NCBI RefSeq assembly: GCF_047300855.1
Contig: NZ_CP170197.1
Coordinates: forward strand, 1 to 64,000
DNA length: 64,000 bases
From: Sulfuriferula sp047300855
Lineage (GTDB): Bacteria > Pseudomonadota > Gammaproteobacteria > Burkholderiales > Sulfuriferulaceae
Direction: 5' to 3'
Below are positions 8,414 to 17,593 of the stretch, piece after piece; positions within the stretch are counted from its first letter, which is position 1, and every line of letters begins with the position of its first letter. The translations under genes and the position numbers were made by a program. Below the pieces are notes generated by a model that made no database searches, was not told the DNA's origin, and was given only the letters and a program-made list of their open reading frames with translations.

Positions 8414-9805
8414 ATGAAGCGCACCCTGATTACGTCCGGCATCCTATGGATGCTGAGCGCCCCCGCTTACGCCGCCAATGAACTGGAAATCATTCGCGAC
8501 GAAATCCGTCAAATGAAATCTGCCTACCAAGCGCGTATCGACGCGCTGGAGGCCCGCCTAGCCCAAGCTGAAGGGCGCATCCAGCAGGCAGATGCCGCCC
8601 CTGGACAGGCGGTAAAGGCCGCCAGCGCGGCTGCACTATCTGCACCGCCAGGCGCCAATGCCTTCAACCCGGAAATTTCGCTGATTCTGAGTGGCACTTA
8701 CAACCACCTGCAGCGTGATCCAAATACTTACCAAATCGGCGGTTTCATCCCCAGCGGCGGTGAAGTCGAGCCCGGCGCGCGCAGTTTTTCGCTAGGCGAA
8801 TCCGAGCTCGCCATCAGCGCAAATATTGATCCGAGCTTTCGTGGCACGCTTATCCTGGCGGCCGCACCCGATAATAGCGTGAGTGTGGAAAATGCCTACA
8901 TTCAGACGCTGGGGCTGGGGAACGGATTATCGTTTCAGGCGGGGCGTTTTTTTTCCGGCATCGGTTACCTGAATGCACAACATGCGCACGCCTGGGACTT
9001 CACCGATGCACCGCTTCCCTATAAGGCGTTTCTCGGCAACCAGTACGCGGATGATGGCGTGCAGGCGAAATGGCTGGCACCGACGGAAGACCTGCTGGTG
9101 GAGCTGGGCGCGGAAATTGGGCGCGGGCGCAGCTTCCCCGCCACCGAGCGCAACAAGAATGGCAGTGTAGCGGGAACCCTATTCGTTCATGCAGGCGGCG
9201 ATATCGGCCTATCCAGCAGTTGGCGCGCTGGCCTGTCCTATCTGGGCAGCAGCCCCCAGGAGCGCAGCTATGAGGATGCCGATGCGCTGGGTAATCCCAC
9301 CAGCAATCAATTCAGCGGCAAGAGCCGCACCTGGATCGCCGACTTTGTATGGAAATGGGCGCCCAACGGGAATGCCCGGGAAACCAGCTTCAAGTTACAG
9401 GGCGAATATTTCCACCGCACCGAAGATGGAATACTGGCCTGTGCGGACTTGGCTGCGCCAGGCAACTGTGGTGCCGGTATTTCGGATAGCTACAAATCCA
9501 AACAGTCAGGCTGGTACGTGCAAGGGGTGTACCAATTCATGCCGCACTGGCGCGCCGGTCTGCGCCATGACCGGCTGGATAGTGGCATCCCGCATTTGGG
9601 TGCGAACCTGAGCCTCACTGATTTTGCCGTGCTCACGCCCCACAATGCACGCCGTAATACCGCAATGGTCGACTACAGCCCGAGCGAGTTTTCGCGCATT
9701 CGCCTGCAATACGCACGCGATGAGGCGCGCATCGGCGCCAGTGACAACCAATTCGCCGTGCAATACATCATGAGCCTGGGCGCACATGGTGCGCATAAAT
9801 TCTAA
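8414..9805 (+). CDS. Outer-membrane beta-barrel protein of the zinc cluster
   Basis: About 463 residues from the ATG at 8414, chosen because it gives a clean signal peptide (MKRTLITSGILWMLSAPAYA) preceded by AAGGACAAACC; an in-frame ATG at 8354 would put an extra 20 residues before it. After the signal there is a coiled coil (residues 22-60, LEIIRDEIRQMKSAYQARIDALEARLAQAEGR), a linker, and a barrel with repeated amphipathic strands ending in Phe (GAHGAHKF). The gene lies between the CobW GTPase and znuA-like gene. A role as a zinc-regulated porin is inferred from position only. Confidence 0.8.
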   Translation: MKRTLITSGILWMLSAPAYAANELEIIRDEIRQMKSAYQARIDALEARLAQAEGRIQQADAAPGQAVKAASAAALSAPPGANAFNPEISLILSGTYNHLQRDPNTYQIGGFIPSGGEVEPGARSFSLGESELAISANIDPSFRGTLILAAAPDNSVSVENAYIQTLGLGNGLSFQAGRFFSGIGYLNAQHAHAWDFTDAPLPYKAFLGNQYADDGVQAKWLAPTEDLLVELGAEIGRGRSFPATERNKNGSVAGTLFVHAGGDIGLSSSWRAGLSYLGSSPQERSYEDADALGNPTSNQFSGKSRTWIADFVWKWAPNGNARETSFKLQGEYFHRTEDGILACADLAAPGNCGAGISDSYKSKQSGWYVQGVYQFMPHWRAGLRHDRLDSGIPHLGANLSLTDFAVLTPHNARRNTAMVDYSPSEFSRIRLQYARDEARIGASDNQFAVQYIMSLGAHGAHKF

Positions 9806-9814
9806 GGAGCTAGC

Positions 9815-10726
9815 ATGAACCCAAATTTTTTTCGTCTATGCAGCCTGTCTGTTCTGCTATGGATAGGCGTAGCACCCGCACAGGCAGCACTCAATGTATT
9901 GGCGTGCGAACCGGAGTGGGCCGCGCTGACCCAAGAGCTCGGTGGCGACAAAGTCAAGGTCACCAGTGCCACCACAGCCTTGCAGGATCCCCACAGGGTG
10001 GAGGCGCGCCCTTCGCTCATCGCCCGTGCGCGCAACGCCGCGCTGCTGGTATGTACAGGCGCCGAGCTGGAAGTCGGCTGGTTGCCGATCCTGCTGCGCG
10101 AATCCGGCAACCCGGCCATTCAGCCCGGCCAGCCCGGATATTTCGAGGCCGCACAACATGTTGCGTTGCTGGATAGACCGGTACGCCTGGATCGCGCGGA
10201 CGGCGACGTACACGCCGCAGGTAACCCGCACATCCAGACCGATCCGCGCAATATTGCGCGGGTGGCCGAGGCTTTGACCAAAACGCTGACCCAGGTGGAC
10301 CCAGCCAGCACCGCTTATTACGCCAGTCGCCACAGCGCCTTCAAAACCCGCTGGAATACCGCCTTGCTGCGCTGGGAGGCGCAGGCCGCACCGCTCAAAG
10401 GCGTGCCGGTGGTGGTGCAGCACAAGGCCTATCCCTACCTGCAAGCCTGGCTAGGACTGCGTGAGGTTGCGGTGCTTGAACCCAAACCTGGTGTGGAGCC
10501 CAGCGTATCGTCGTTGACCGGCGTGTTGGTACGGCTCAAACAAAGCCCGGCAAAAATGGTGATTCGCTCCGCCTATAACGATCCGCGCGCCTCGGCCTGG
10601 CTATCGGAACGAGCGGGCATCCCTGCGGTTGAGCTGCCTTTTACCGTGGGCGGCACCCCTGCGGCCAAAGACCTGTTTGGTTTGTTTGACGACACCGTCG
10701 CGCGTTTGTTGAAAGCCAACGAATGA
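9815..10726 (+). CDS. ZnuA-like periplasmic metal-binding protein
   Basis: A 303-residue cluster A-I solute-binding protein with a signal peptide (MNPNFFRLCSLSVLLWIGVAPAQA). The three histidines expected of the metal site are present in QDPHRVEARPS, GNPHIQTDP and VVQHKAYPYLQAWLG, with a final acidic ligand region in YNDPRAS. The His-rich loop of classic ZnuA is missing. Its stop overlaps the permease start by 4 bp. Zinc as substrate is inferred from the zur context. Confidence 0.88.
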   Translation: MNPNFFRLCSLSVLLWIGVAPAQAALNVLACEPEWAALTQELGGDKVKVTSATTALQDPHRVEARPSLIARARNAALLVCTGAELEVGWLPILLRESGNPAIQPGQPGYFEAAQHVALLDRPVRLDRADGDVHAAGNPHIQTDPRNIARVAEALTKTLTQVDPASTAYYASRHSAFKTRWNTALLRWEAQAAPLKGVPVVVQHKAYPYLQAWLGLREVAVLEPKPGVEPSVSSLTGVLVRLKQSPAKMVIRSAYNDPRASAWLSERAGIPAVELPFTVGGTPAAKDLFGLFDDTVARLLKANE

Positions 10727-11484
10727 GCAGTGCAATGCTGGATTTTTCCATACTTGCCCCCGCATTTGTCGTGGGGATGCTGGTGCTTGCCACCCATGTG
10801 CCGTTGGGGCGCGCAGTACTGGCGCGCGGTATTGTTTTTATCGATCTGGCGATTGCGCAAATCGCCGGCCTCGGTGTCATTGCCGCCGACAGCTTTGGCT
10901 GGGAGCCGCAAGGCTGGGGCATGCAGGCGGCAGCCCTGAGCACGGCCGTCGTCGGAGCGCTCGGCCTGGCTTGGACCGAAAAGCGCTGGCCCGAGACACA
11001 GGAAGCGCTGATCGGTGTGCTATTTGTACTGGCGGCCAGCGCCAGCCTGCTATTGCTGGCCAACAATCCGCATGGTGGTGAACACTTGAAGGATTTGCTG
11101 GTCGGACAAATACTATGGGTGAGCCACGCCCAACTGATTAGCGCCTTCATCGTTACCATATTGCTGGCTGCAATCGGGTACACCGTTAGGCGACGCCCTG
11201 ACCGCACCGGGTTTTATTTGATATTCGCCTGTGCAGTTACCCTGTCGGTACAGTTGGTAGGCATCTATCTGGTGTTCGCCAGCCTGATCGTCCCGGCGCT
11301 GGCCGTGCGCGGCATGCAGCGCACGCGCGGGCTGCTTGTGGCCTATATGATAGGTGTGCTGGGCTATGCACTGGGACTAGCAGCCTCCGCACTGTTTGAC
11401 CTGCCATCGGGAGCGGTGATCGTGTGGGCAATTGCATTGACAGCCGTGTCGGCAAAATTGCTGCGGGTGGGTTTGCGCGCTTGA
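10723..11484 (+). CDS. ZnuB-like ABC-3 family permease
   Basis: A 253-residue very hydrophobic protein of the ABC-3 (ZnuB/TroC) permease family with about seven or eight predicted membrane segments. The family-typical patterns FIDLAIAQIAGLGVI and QLVGIYLVFASLIVPALAV are visible. It is coupled to the binding-protein gene by a 4-bp overlap. No ATP-binding subunit gene is present in this cluster, so the transporter would need an ATPase encoded elsewhere. Confidence 0.88.
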   Translation: MSSAMLDFSILAPAFVVGMLVLATHVPLGRAVLARGIVFIDLAIAQIAGLGVIAADSFGWEPQGWGMQAAALSTAVVGALGLAWTEKRWPETQEALIGVLFVLAASASLLLLANNPHGGEHLKDLLVGQILWVSHAQLISAFIVTILLAAIGYTVRRRPDRTGFYLIFACAVTLSVQLVGIYLVFASLIVPALAVRGMQRTRGLLVAYMIGVLGYALGLAASALFDLPSGAVIVWAIALTAVSAKLLRVGLRA

Positions 11485-11596
11485 TATTTGTTATGCTTAG
11501 CGCCTATCATCAACACATAGTTCGAATACATGCCGGTCATCATCTCTCGATACATGTCCCACGGCCGCAGTGCGTGCGTTAGCAAGGTACTTTAAA

Positions 11597-12754
11597 TTGG
11601 ATTTTTCGTTTTTTCGCAAAGACAAGAGTAAGCCGGGCCCTGCCAAAAAATCAGGCAAAGCTCAAGCGATAGAGGCTATTAATCAAGCACCTCTAACAGA
11701 AGAGCACTTTAATTCCGCGCCCTTGCAAGGCGGCATTGATGTGGTGGAAACGGGTGCCAAGCTAGCTCCCGGTATCGAAGAAGCCGCAATGCTTTATGCC
11801 AGTGATCGAGCCGATGAAGCGATCGCCCTGCTCAAAACCTATATTGCCGGCGCCGATGCCGGCGATGCGCAATGGCGCATGTTGTTTGATCTGTACCGCA
11901 TGACCCGGCAGCGCGAGGCGTTTGATCAGTTGGCGCTGGATTACGCGGTAAAACGCGAAACCTCCCCTCCGGTGTGGGTAGATGAGGCAACGACAAGACC
12001 GCAAGGAAAAAACATTTCCGCAGAAGCGACGAAATCCAGCGGCCAGTTATTCAGCCTTAAAGGCGCCCTTGACGAAACCAGCGCCGACCGCATCACTCTG
12101 CTGCAGAGCGCTGCAGGGCAAGGTGCGATTCAGCTGGATCTGTCGGGTATCAGTTCAGTTACCCCAGCCGGTAGCCAGCTACTCAAGGATGCGTTGGCAC
12201 AGCTGCAAAAAAAACGTGCTCAGCTACAAATTGCCAGCGGCGCGCTGATCAGCCTTCTACAGCAACACACCGGGGATGTTGCCCAGCACGAGCCCGCGCA
12301 CTGGCTGCTTTTGTTACAGCTATATCAGGTGCAGGGAAAACAGGATGAATTTGAAGACCTCGCCGTCGACTATGCGGTGCGTTTCGAAGTTTCCCCGCCA
12401 TCCTGGGAAACCCCTGCCGAAGTGGCGCAAAGCATTGCTCCGGTAGCGGCGGAAGCCATCGAAAGCACTTCGGCTAACGCGTTTGCGATGCATGGCGTAA
12501 TCAACGGTGCTAGTGCCACGCTGTTTGAGGAGTTTCGTGCGTTTTGTGGTGCACGCAAGGAAGTTGAGCTGGATCTCACCGATGTGCAACGCGTTGAATT
12601 CGCCAGCGTCAATTTGTTCATGGAAGCGCTCATGCACCTGCTCCAGGCCGGCAAGCGCGTGCGCATCATCGGCGGCAATGAAATGGTCAACGTCGTCCTG
12701 ATCGTCATGGGTGTGGACGAGATGGCTGAAGTCGTGCGACGTAAGGCCGGTTAA
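11597..12754 (+). CDS. STAS-domain protein (conserved, unknown role)
   Basis: About 385 residues from a TTG at 11597, preferred because AAGG lies 9 bp upstream and the product then begins MDFSFFRKDKS; a GTG at 11570 would add nine residues. Two related halves are visible, each with a TPR-like helical part (LFDLYRMTRQREAFDQLALDYAVKRE and LLQLYQVQGKQDEFEDLAVDYAVRFE), both followed by SPP and a segment with a STAS-like pattern (IQLDLSGISSVTPAGSQLLKDAL and VELDLTDVQRVEFASVNLFMEAL). It stands directly before hslVU. Function is not known to me. Confidence 0.75.
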   Translation: MDFSFFRKDKSKPGPAKKSGKAQAIEAINQAPLTEEHFNSAPLQGGIDVVETGAKLAPGIEEAAMLYASDRADEAIALLKTYIAGADAGDAQWRMLFDLYRMTRQREAFDQLALDYAVKRETSPPVWVDEATTRPQGKNISAEATKSSGQLFSLKGALDETSADRITLLQSAAGQGAIQLDLSGISSVTPAGSQLLKDALAQLQKKRAQLQIASGALISLLQQHTGDVAQHEPAHWLLLLQLYQVQGKQDEFEDLAVDYAVRFEVSPPSWETPAEVAQSIAPVAAEAIESTSANAFAMHGVINGASATLFEEFRAFCGARKEVELDLTDVQRVEFASVNLFMEALMHLLQAGKRVRIIGGNEMVNVVLIVMGVDEMAEVVRRKAG

Positions 12755-12873
12755 ATATAAACGCAGGATAATGACTGCACGGGGTTGAGAAACCAGCCAT
12801 CGGCCCCAGTTAAGTTTCTGTCATGTTCCACCCATCGCAAGAAAATTCACTGTTCATCTCAGAAAGCTAACTT

Positions 12874-13410
12874 ATGGAGCAATATCGCGGCACGACCATC
12901 CTATCGGTTCGGCGCGGCAATCAGGTCGCTCTGGGTGGGGACGGCCAGGTTACCCTTGGCAATATCGTTATCAAATCCACCGCGCGCAAGGTGCGCCGCC
13001 TGTACCAGGAAAAAATTCTGGCGGGATTTGCCGGCGGCACCGCCGATGCGTTTACCCTGTTCGAGCGTTTCGAAGCCAAGCTCGACCAGCACCAAGGCAA
13101 TTTATTGCGCTCTGCAGTTGAACTCGCCAAGGACTGGCGTACCGACAGAATCCTGCGGCGTCTGGAAGCCATGCTGGCGGTGGCCGATAGCGAACACTCA
13201 CTCATCATTACCGGTAACGGCGACGTGCTGGAACCTGAATATGGCATTCTCGCCATCGGTAGCGGCGGCGCCTATGCCCAGGCTGCCGCACGCGGATTGC
13301 TGGAAAATACCGATCTGCACGCGCGCGATATCGTAGCCAAGTCTCTGGCGATTGCCGGCGATCTGTGCATTTATACCAACCAGAATCATGTGATCGAAGT
13401 GCTTGAATAA
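12874..13410 (+). CDS. hslV: ATP-dependent protease HslV, peptidase subunit
   Basis: A 178-residue proteasome-like peptidase of the HslUV complex. The catalytic N-terminal threonine after processing is in GTTILSVRRG, and the family blocks GGDGQVTLGN, KVRRLYQEKILAGFAGGTADAFTLFERFE and NGDVLEPEYGILAIGSGG are intact. The ATG at 12874 leaves a seven-residue propeptide. hslU follows 3 bp after its stop. Confidence 0.97.
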   Translation: MEQYRGTTILSVRRGNQVALGGDGQVTLGNIVIKSTARKVRRLYQEKILAGFAGGTADAFTLFERFEAKLDQHQGNLLRSAVELAKDWRTDRILRRLEAMLAVADSEHSLIITGNGDVLEPEYGILAIGSGGAYAQAAARGLLENTDLHARDIVAKSLAIAGDLCIYTNQNHVIEVLE

Positions 13411-13413
13411 CCC

Positions 13414-14757
13414 ATGTCCCAGATGACCCCGCAAGAAATTGTCCACGAACTCGACAAACACATCATCGGCCAGAATGCGGCCAAGCGTGCCGTAGCCGTA
13501 GCATTGCGCAACCGCTGGCGGCGCGCCCAGGTGGAAGAACCGTTGCGTCATGAGATTACTCCCAAAAATATCCTGATGATCGGTCCCACCGGCGTCGGCA
13601 AGACTGAAATCGCGCGGCGCCTGGCACGGCTGGCTGACGCCCCGTTTATCAAGATAGAGGCGACTAAATTTACCGAGGTGGGCTATGTCGGGCGCGATGT
13701 CGATTCCATCATTCGCGACCTGATGGAAACCGCGATCAAAGACCTGCGCGAACTGGACATGGCCAAGCACAAAATGCGCGCTGAAGATGCCGCCGAGGAA
13801 CGTATACTCGATGCCTTGCTGCCGCCGGCCCGAGACGTCGCTTACCATCTCGATGCCGAAACCAGCGCCAAACCCGAAGATTCCGCCACGCGCCAGAAAT
13901 TTCGCAAGATGCTGCGCGAAGGGGCGCTGAATGACAAGGAGGTAGAGATCGAGGTTGCCGCCATGCAGGCGAGTGCGCAGATATTCGCGCCGCCGGGAAT
14001 GGAAGACCTGACCAGCCAGATTCAGGGCATGTTCCAGAATATGGGCGGCGGCCGGCGCAAAACCCGCAAGCTGAAAATTGCCGAGGCGATGAAGCTCATC
14101 ACCGAAGAAGAAGCTGCGCAAATGGTGAACGAGGAAGACATCAAACAGCGCGCGCTCGCCAGTGTCGAGCAAAACGGCATAGTGTTCCTCGACGAGATCG
14201 ACAAAATCACCAGCCGAAATGAAGGCAGCGGTGGCGAAGTCTCGCGTCAGGGCGTGCAGCGCGATTTGTTGCCTCTGGTGGAAGGCACCACGGTTACCAC
14301 CAAATATGGCATGGTCAATACCGACCACATTCTGTTCATCGCCAGCGGCGCTTTCCATCTGGCCAAACCGTCGGATCTCATTCCCGAGTTGCAGGGGCGC
14401 TTCCCTATCCGGGTTGAGCTCGACTCGCTGTCGGTTGGCGATTTTGAAGCGATCCTCACGGCCACCGATGCGTGTTTGACGCGTCAGTACCAGGCGCTGC
14501 TTGCCACCGAAGGCATGCAGGTCAGCTTCACCCCGGACGGCATACGCCGCCTCGCGGAAATCGCTTTTCAGGTCAACGAAACCACCGAAAACATCGGCGC
14601 ACGACGCCTGCACACGCTGATGGAGCGCCTGCTGGAGGAGGTTTCGTTCGATGCCGGAAAATATACGGGTCAACAGGTCAATGTGGACGCTGACTTTGTG
14701 GATGCGCGCCTGAAAAACCTGGCGGTGAGCGAAGATCTGGTGCGCTACATTCTATAA
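13414..14757 (+). CDS. hslU: ATP-dependent protease HslU, ATPase subunit
   Basis: The AAA+ unfoldase partner of HslV (447 aa). The Walker A motif GPTGVGKTEIARRLA, the pore loop of HslU (TEVGYVGRD), the Walker B FLDEIDK and the sensor residues GARRLHTLMERLLE are present. The intermediate domain between about residues 110 and 240 is of normal length. The pair hslVU forms one transcription unit; modC follows convergently after 53 bp. Confidence 0.98.
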   Translation: MSQMTPQEIVHELDKHIIGQNAAKRAVAVALRNRWRRAQVEEPLRHEITPKNILMIGPTGVGKTEIARRLARLADAPFIKIEATKFTEVGYVGRDVDSIIRDLMETAIKDLRELDMAKHKMRAEDAAEERILDALLPPARDVAYHLDAETSAKPEDSATRQKFRKMLREGALNDKEVEIEVAAMQASAQIFAPPGMEDLTSQIQGMFQNMGGGRRKTRKLKIAEAMKLITEEEAAQMVNEEDIKQRALASVEQNGIVFLDEIDKITSRNEGSGGEVSRQGVQRDLLPLVEGTTVTTKYGMVNTDHILFIASGAFHLAKPSDLIPELQGRFPIRVELDSLSVGDFEAILTATDACLTRQYQALLATEGMQVSFTPDGIRRLAEIAFQVNETTENIGARRLHTLMERLLEEVSFDAGKYTGQQVNVDADFVDARLKNLAVSEDLVRYIL

Positions 14758-14810
14758 AACCTGATTCGGGTTTTTGCCGGTCCATCCGGGGGGCGGCGCC
14801 GTACCAAAAG

Positions 14811-15893
14811 TCATCGCATCAGCGCGACAGACTTGACTTGCACCCATACCGGTTTTCCGGGCGCCAAACCCAGCGTTTCAGCGGAGAGTTTGGTGACACG
14901 GGCCAGTAGCGGCGTGTCCCCAACCTGTATGCGAACCAGGGCAAGGCTGGGATGAGCATCGTCGGCCAACGCGACAATGTTGCCGGGCAGCTGGTTGAGA
15001 ATGCTGGTGTGGTCTGGGCGCACCAATGCCAGGCTCACGTCGCGCGCCAAAATTCTTACCCGTACGGGCGCCCCTACCGCCGCGCCTGTATCCCGCACCC
15101 ACAAGCTGCCGCCAGCGAAATCTGCGCGTAGCAGGTGCCAGGTTTCGTCGCGTGCCCCGACATTGGCGTCGATCACCACGCCGGCATCTTCACCCAGGCG
15201 AATCGGCAAATCGAGACGTGCCAGGGTTTCGCTCAACGGGCCATTTGCAAGGGCACGGCCGCCGTCCATGACGACGATATGATGGGCCAGTCGGGCGACT
15301 TCGTCTGGCGCATGGCTGACGTACAGGATCGGTATTTCCAGTTCGTCGTGCAGATGTTCCAGAAACGGCAGTATCTCCTGCTTGCGTGCCAGATCGAGTG
15401 CGGCAAGCGGTTCGTCCATGAGCAATATTTTCGGACTTACGCTCAATGCGCGGGCGATGCCTACCCGCTGGCGCTCGCCGCCGGAAAGCGTATCGGGTTT
15501 TTGCGCCAACAATGCACCGATGCCCAGCAATTCGATGGCCTGATCCAGTGAAACGCGCCGTTCTGATACCGGCACCCGTTTCATGCCGTATTCCAGATTG
15601 CGGCGTACATCGAGGTGGGGAAAAAGGCTGGCTTCCTGGAATACATAACCCAAAGGGCGCTGGTATGCGGGCAGGAAAACCCGCTTGGCATGGTCTTGCC
15701 AGACTGCCCCATTGACTTGTAAAAAACCATCCGGGGCGCGCTCAAGTCCGGCAATGCAGCGCAACAGTGTCGTCTTTCCGGAACCAGAAGGCCCGAACAG
15801 CGCAGTGACGCCACGCCCGGGCAGTTCAACATCGACATCCAGAGAAAATCCGCTGTAATCGAGCTTGAGGCGGGCGCGGATAGCCGAATTCAT
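14811..15893 (-). CDS. modC: Molybdate ABC transporter ATP-binding protein
   Basis: A 360-residue ATPase with Walker A GPSGSGKTTLLRCIAG, the ABC signature LSGGERQRVGIARAL, and Walker B ILLMDEPLAALD. The C-terminal region from about residue 290 is a MOP/TOBE domain (SILNQLPGNIVALADD ... VARVTKLSAETLGLAPG), which marks it as ModC rather than a sulfate ATPase. It overlaps the modB stop by 4 bp and is last in the modABC operon. Confidence 0.96.
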   Translation of the reverse strand: MNSAIRARLKLDYSGFSLDVDVELPGRGVTALFGPSGSGKTTLLRCIAGLERAPDGFLQVNGAVWQDHAKRVFLPAYQRPLGYVFQEASLFPHLDVRRNLEYGMKRVPVSERRVSLDQAIELLGIGALLAQKPDTLSGGERQRVGIARALSVSPKILLMDEPLAALDLARKQEILPFLEHLHDELEIPILYVSHAPDEVARLAHHIVVMDGGRALANGPLSETLARLDLPIRLGEDAGVVIDANVGARDETWHLLRADFAGGSLWVRDTGAAVGAPVRVRILARDVSLALVRPDHTSILNQLPGNIVALADDAHPSLALVRIQVGDTPLLARVTKLSAETLGLAPGKPVWVQVKSVALMR

Positions 15894-16567
15894 TTGCGTC
15901 GACCGGTAGGATTAAGCGTGTACAGACCCAACAGGACGAGGAAGGAAAAGATCACCATGCCTGCAGCCAGGCCGTGCGCGTGGCCATATTCCATCGCCTC
16001 CACCTGGTCGTATATTTGCACCGATACCACGCGGGTTTTGTCCGGGATATTGCCGCCTATCATCAGCACGACGCCAAATTCGCCCACCGTGTGCGCGAAC
16101 CCCATCACCATCGCGGTAAGGTAGCCGGGTTTGGCCAGGGGCAATATTATGGTGAAGAAAGTATCCAGCGGCGAGGCGCGTAACGTAGCGGCCGCTTCGG
16201 CATGACGTTCATTGACGGCTTCGAACGCATTCTGTATCGGCTGCACCACAAAAGGCAGCGAGTAAAAAACCGAGGCGACCACCAGTCCCCAAAAAGTAAA
16301 TGGCAGGAGTCCCAAACCCAGCGATTGAGTGAAATGGCCAACTGGGCCATCAGGGCCCATCGCAACCAGCAGGTAAAAACCCAGCACGGTAGGTGGCAGC
16401 ACAATAGGTAATGCCACCAGCGCTCCGGCGGGTCCTTTCCACCACGAGCGTGTGTGTGCCAGCCACCATGCAATGGGTGTGCCGGCAATGATCAGGATTA
16501 AAGTGGTAAGCGCAGCTAGCCTGACGGTTAACCAGACTGCAGTGAGATCTGGATTGTCAAAAGTCAT
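15890..16567 (-). CDS. modB: Molybdate ABC transporter permease
   Basis: A 225-residue inner-membrane permease with five or six predicted transmembrane segments and the EAA-type coupling loop (EAAATLRASPLDTFFTIILPLAKPGYLTA). ModB-specific blocks such as LPIVLPPTVLGFYLL and FAHTVGEFGVVLMIGGNIP are clear. It lies between modA and modC in one operon. Confidence 0.96.
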   Translation of the reverse strand: MTFDNPDLTAVWLTVRLAALTTLILIIAGTPIAWWLAHTRSWWKGPAGALVALPIVLPPTVLGFYLLVAMGPDGPVGHFTQSLGLGLLPFTFWGLVVASVFYSLPFVVQPIQNAFEAVNERHAEAAATLRASPLDTFFTIILPLAKPGYLTAMVMGFAHTVGEFGVVLMIGGNIPDKTRVVSVQIYDQVEAMEYGHAHGLAAGMVIFSFLVLLGLYTLNPTGRRK

Positions 16568-16602
16568 ACATTACGTCGGAATAATATATTTAAGCACGCA
16601 TC

Positions 16603-17358
16603 TTACAGCGTGTAACCGTAAGACTTGATCACATTCTGGGCTTGCCTGGTTTTGAGGAATTTGAGTAAGGCGCTGGCCGCGGGATTGTCCTTGCCTCTGG
16701 TTAAAATGACTGCATCCTGGCGAATCGGCTTGTGCAGGTTTGCGGGTACCACCCAGGCGGACCCGCCGGCCAGTTTGCCTTTTGCATAAACTTGCGACAA
16801 GGCGACAAATCCCAGTTCGGCATTCCCTGTGCTGACAAACTGATATGTCTGAGCAATGTTTTCACCCTGCACGAATTTGGGTTCCAGCGTGCTCAGCAGA
16901 CCGAGTCTGCTCATGGTTTCGATCGCGGCTGCGCCGTAAGGCGCGAGTTTGGGTGCGGCCAGGGCGATATGGGCAAAATCGCCCTTCTTCAACACGGCAC
17001 CCTTGTCATCGACAAACCCCGGCTTGGCTGACCATAGCGCCAGTGCCCCAATGGCGTAAGTGATACGGCTACCGGTCACAGCCAAACCTTCTTTTTCCAT
17101 CCTGGCGGGTGTTTCATCATCCGCTGCAAGGAGTACTTCAAAAGGCGCACCGTTCTTGATCTGCGCGTAAAATTTGCCGGTAGCGCCAAACGACAATTCA
17201 GCTTTGTTCCCGGTGGCCTTTTCATAATCTGCGGCGATGATTTTCATGGGGGCGGTGAAGTTGGCAGCCACGGCGACTTGAACTTCGTCAGCCAGGGATG
17301 TGGCAGGCAAACCAAAAACCATTAAGCTGGCAAGCAAAACAGCATTGCGTGAAGTCAT
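16603..17358 (-). CDS. modA: Molybdate ABC transporter periplasmic binding protein
   Basis: About 251 residues from the ATG at 17358, which gives a proper signal peptide (MTSRNAVLLASLMVFGLPATSLA) and has a GGGGCT stretch upstream; a longer frame reaching 17454 adds a non-signal-like extension and is rejected. The mature start EVQVAVAANFTAPMKIIA, the segment LSFGATGKFYAQIKNGAPFEVLLAAD and the end region match ModA. First gene of modABC, with a ModE-like palindrome 54 bp upstream. Confidence 0.95.
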   Translation of the reverse strand: MTSRNAVLLASLMVFGLPATSLADEVQVAVAANFTAPMKIIAADYEKATGNKAELSFGATGKFYAQIKNGAPFEVLLAADDETPARMEKEGLAVTGSRITYAIGALALWSAKPGFVDDKGAVLKKGDFAHIALAAPKLAPYGAAAIETMSRLGLLSTLEPKFVQGENIAQTYQFVSTGNAELGFVALSQVYAKGKLAGGSAWVVPANLHKPIRQDAVILTRGKDNPAASALLKFLKTRQAQNVIKSYGYTL

Positions 17359-17411
17359 CGTTGAGCCCCTATGGATATTACAAAGAAACGGATAAATGGC
17401 GTGGCCAGACT

Positions 17412-17435
17412 CGATATATATTTCATAATATAACG
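17412..17435. promoter_or_regulatory. ModE-like operator upstream of modA
   Basis: The palindrome CGATATATA-N6-AATATAACG lies in the divergent region between modA and the helical-repeat gene. It agrees with the ModE site pattern of CGnTATAta half-sites separated by about six bases. ModE bound to molybdate represses mod operons, so this would explain control of modABC. No modE gene is in this window. Confidence 0.65.
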
Positions 17436-17593
17436 GTGGCCGATTGGTGGTCAAATCCGCTACTAGACCGCATGCTCAGGCAATCTATCCATCCGTTATA
17501 AATCCTCGATATGACGCCATAAAAAGTGCCGCTCAACAGGTGCCGCACATCTCGGTAGAATGCCGGGATAACTTACAACCTCAGGAGACCAGC

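Noticed and set aside
13198..14673. Minus-strand 491-codon open frame opposite hslU
   Set aside because: Its length comes from the strongly conserved codon use of hslU; the translated product has no known family pattern.
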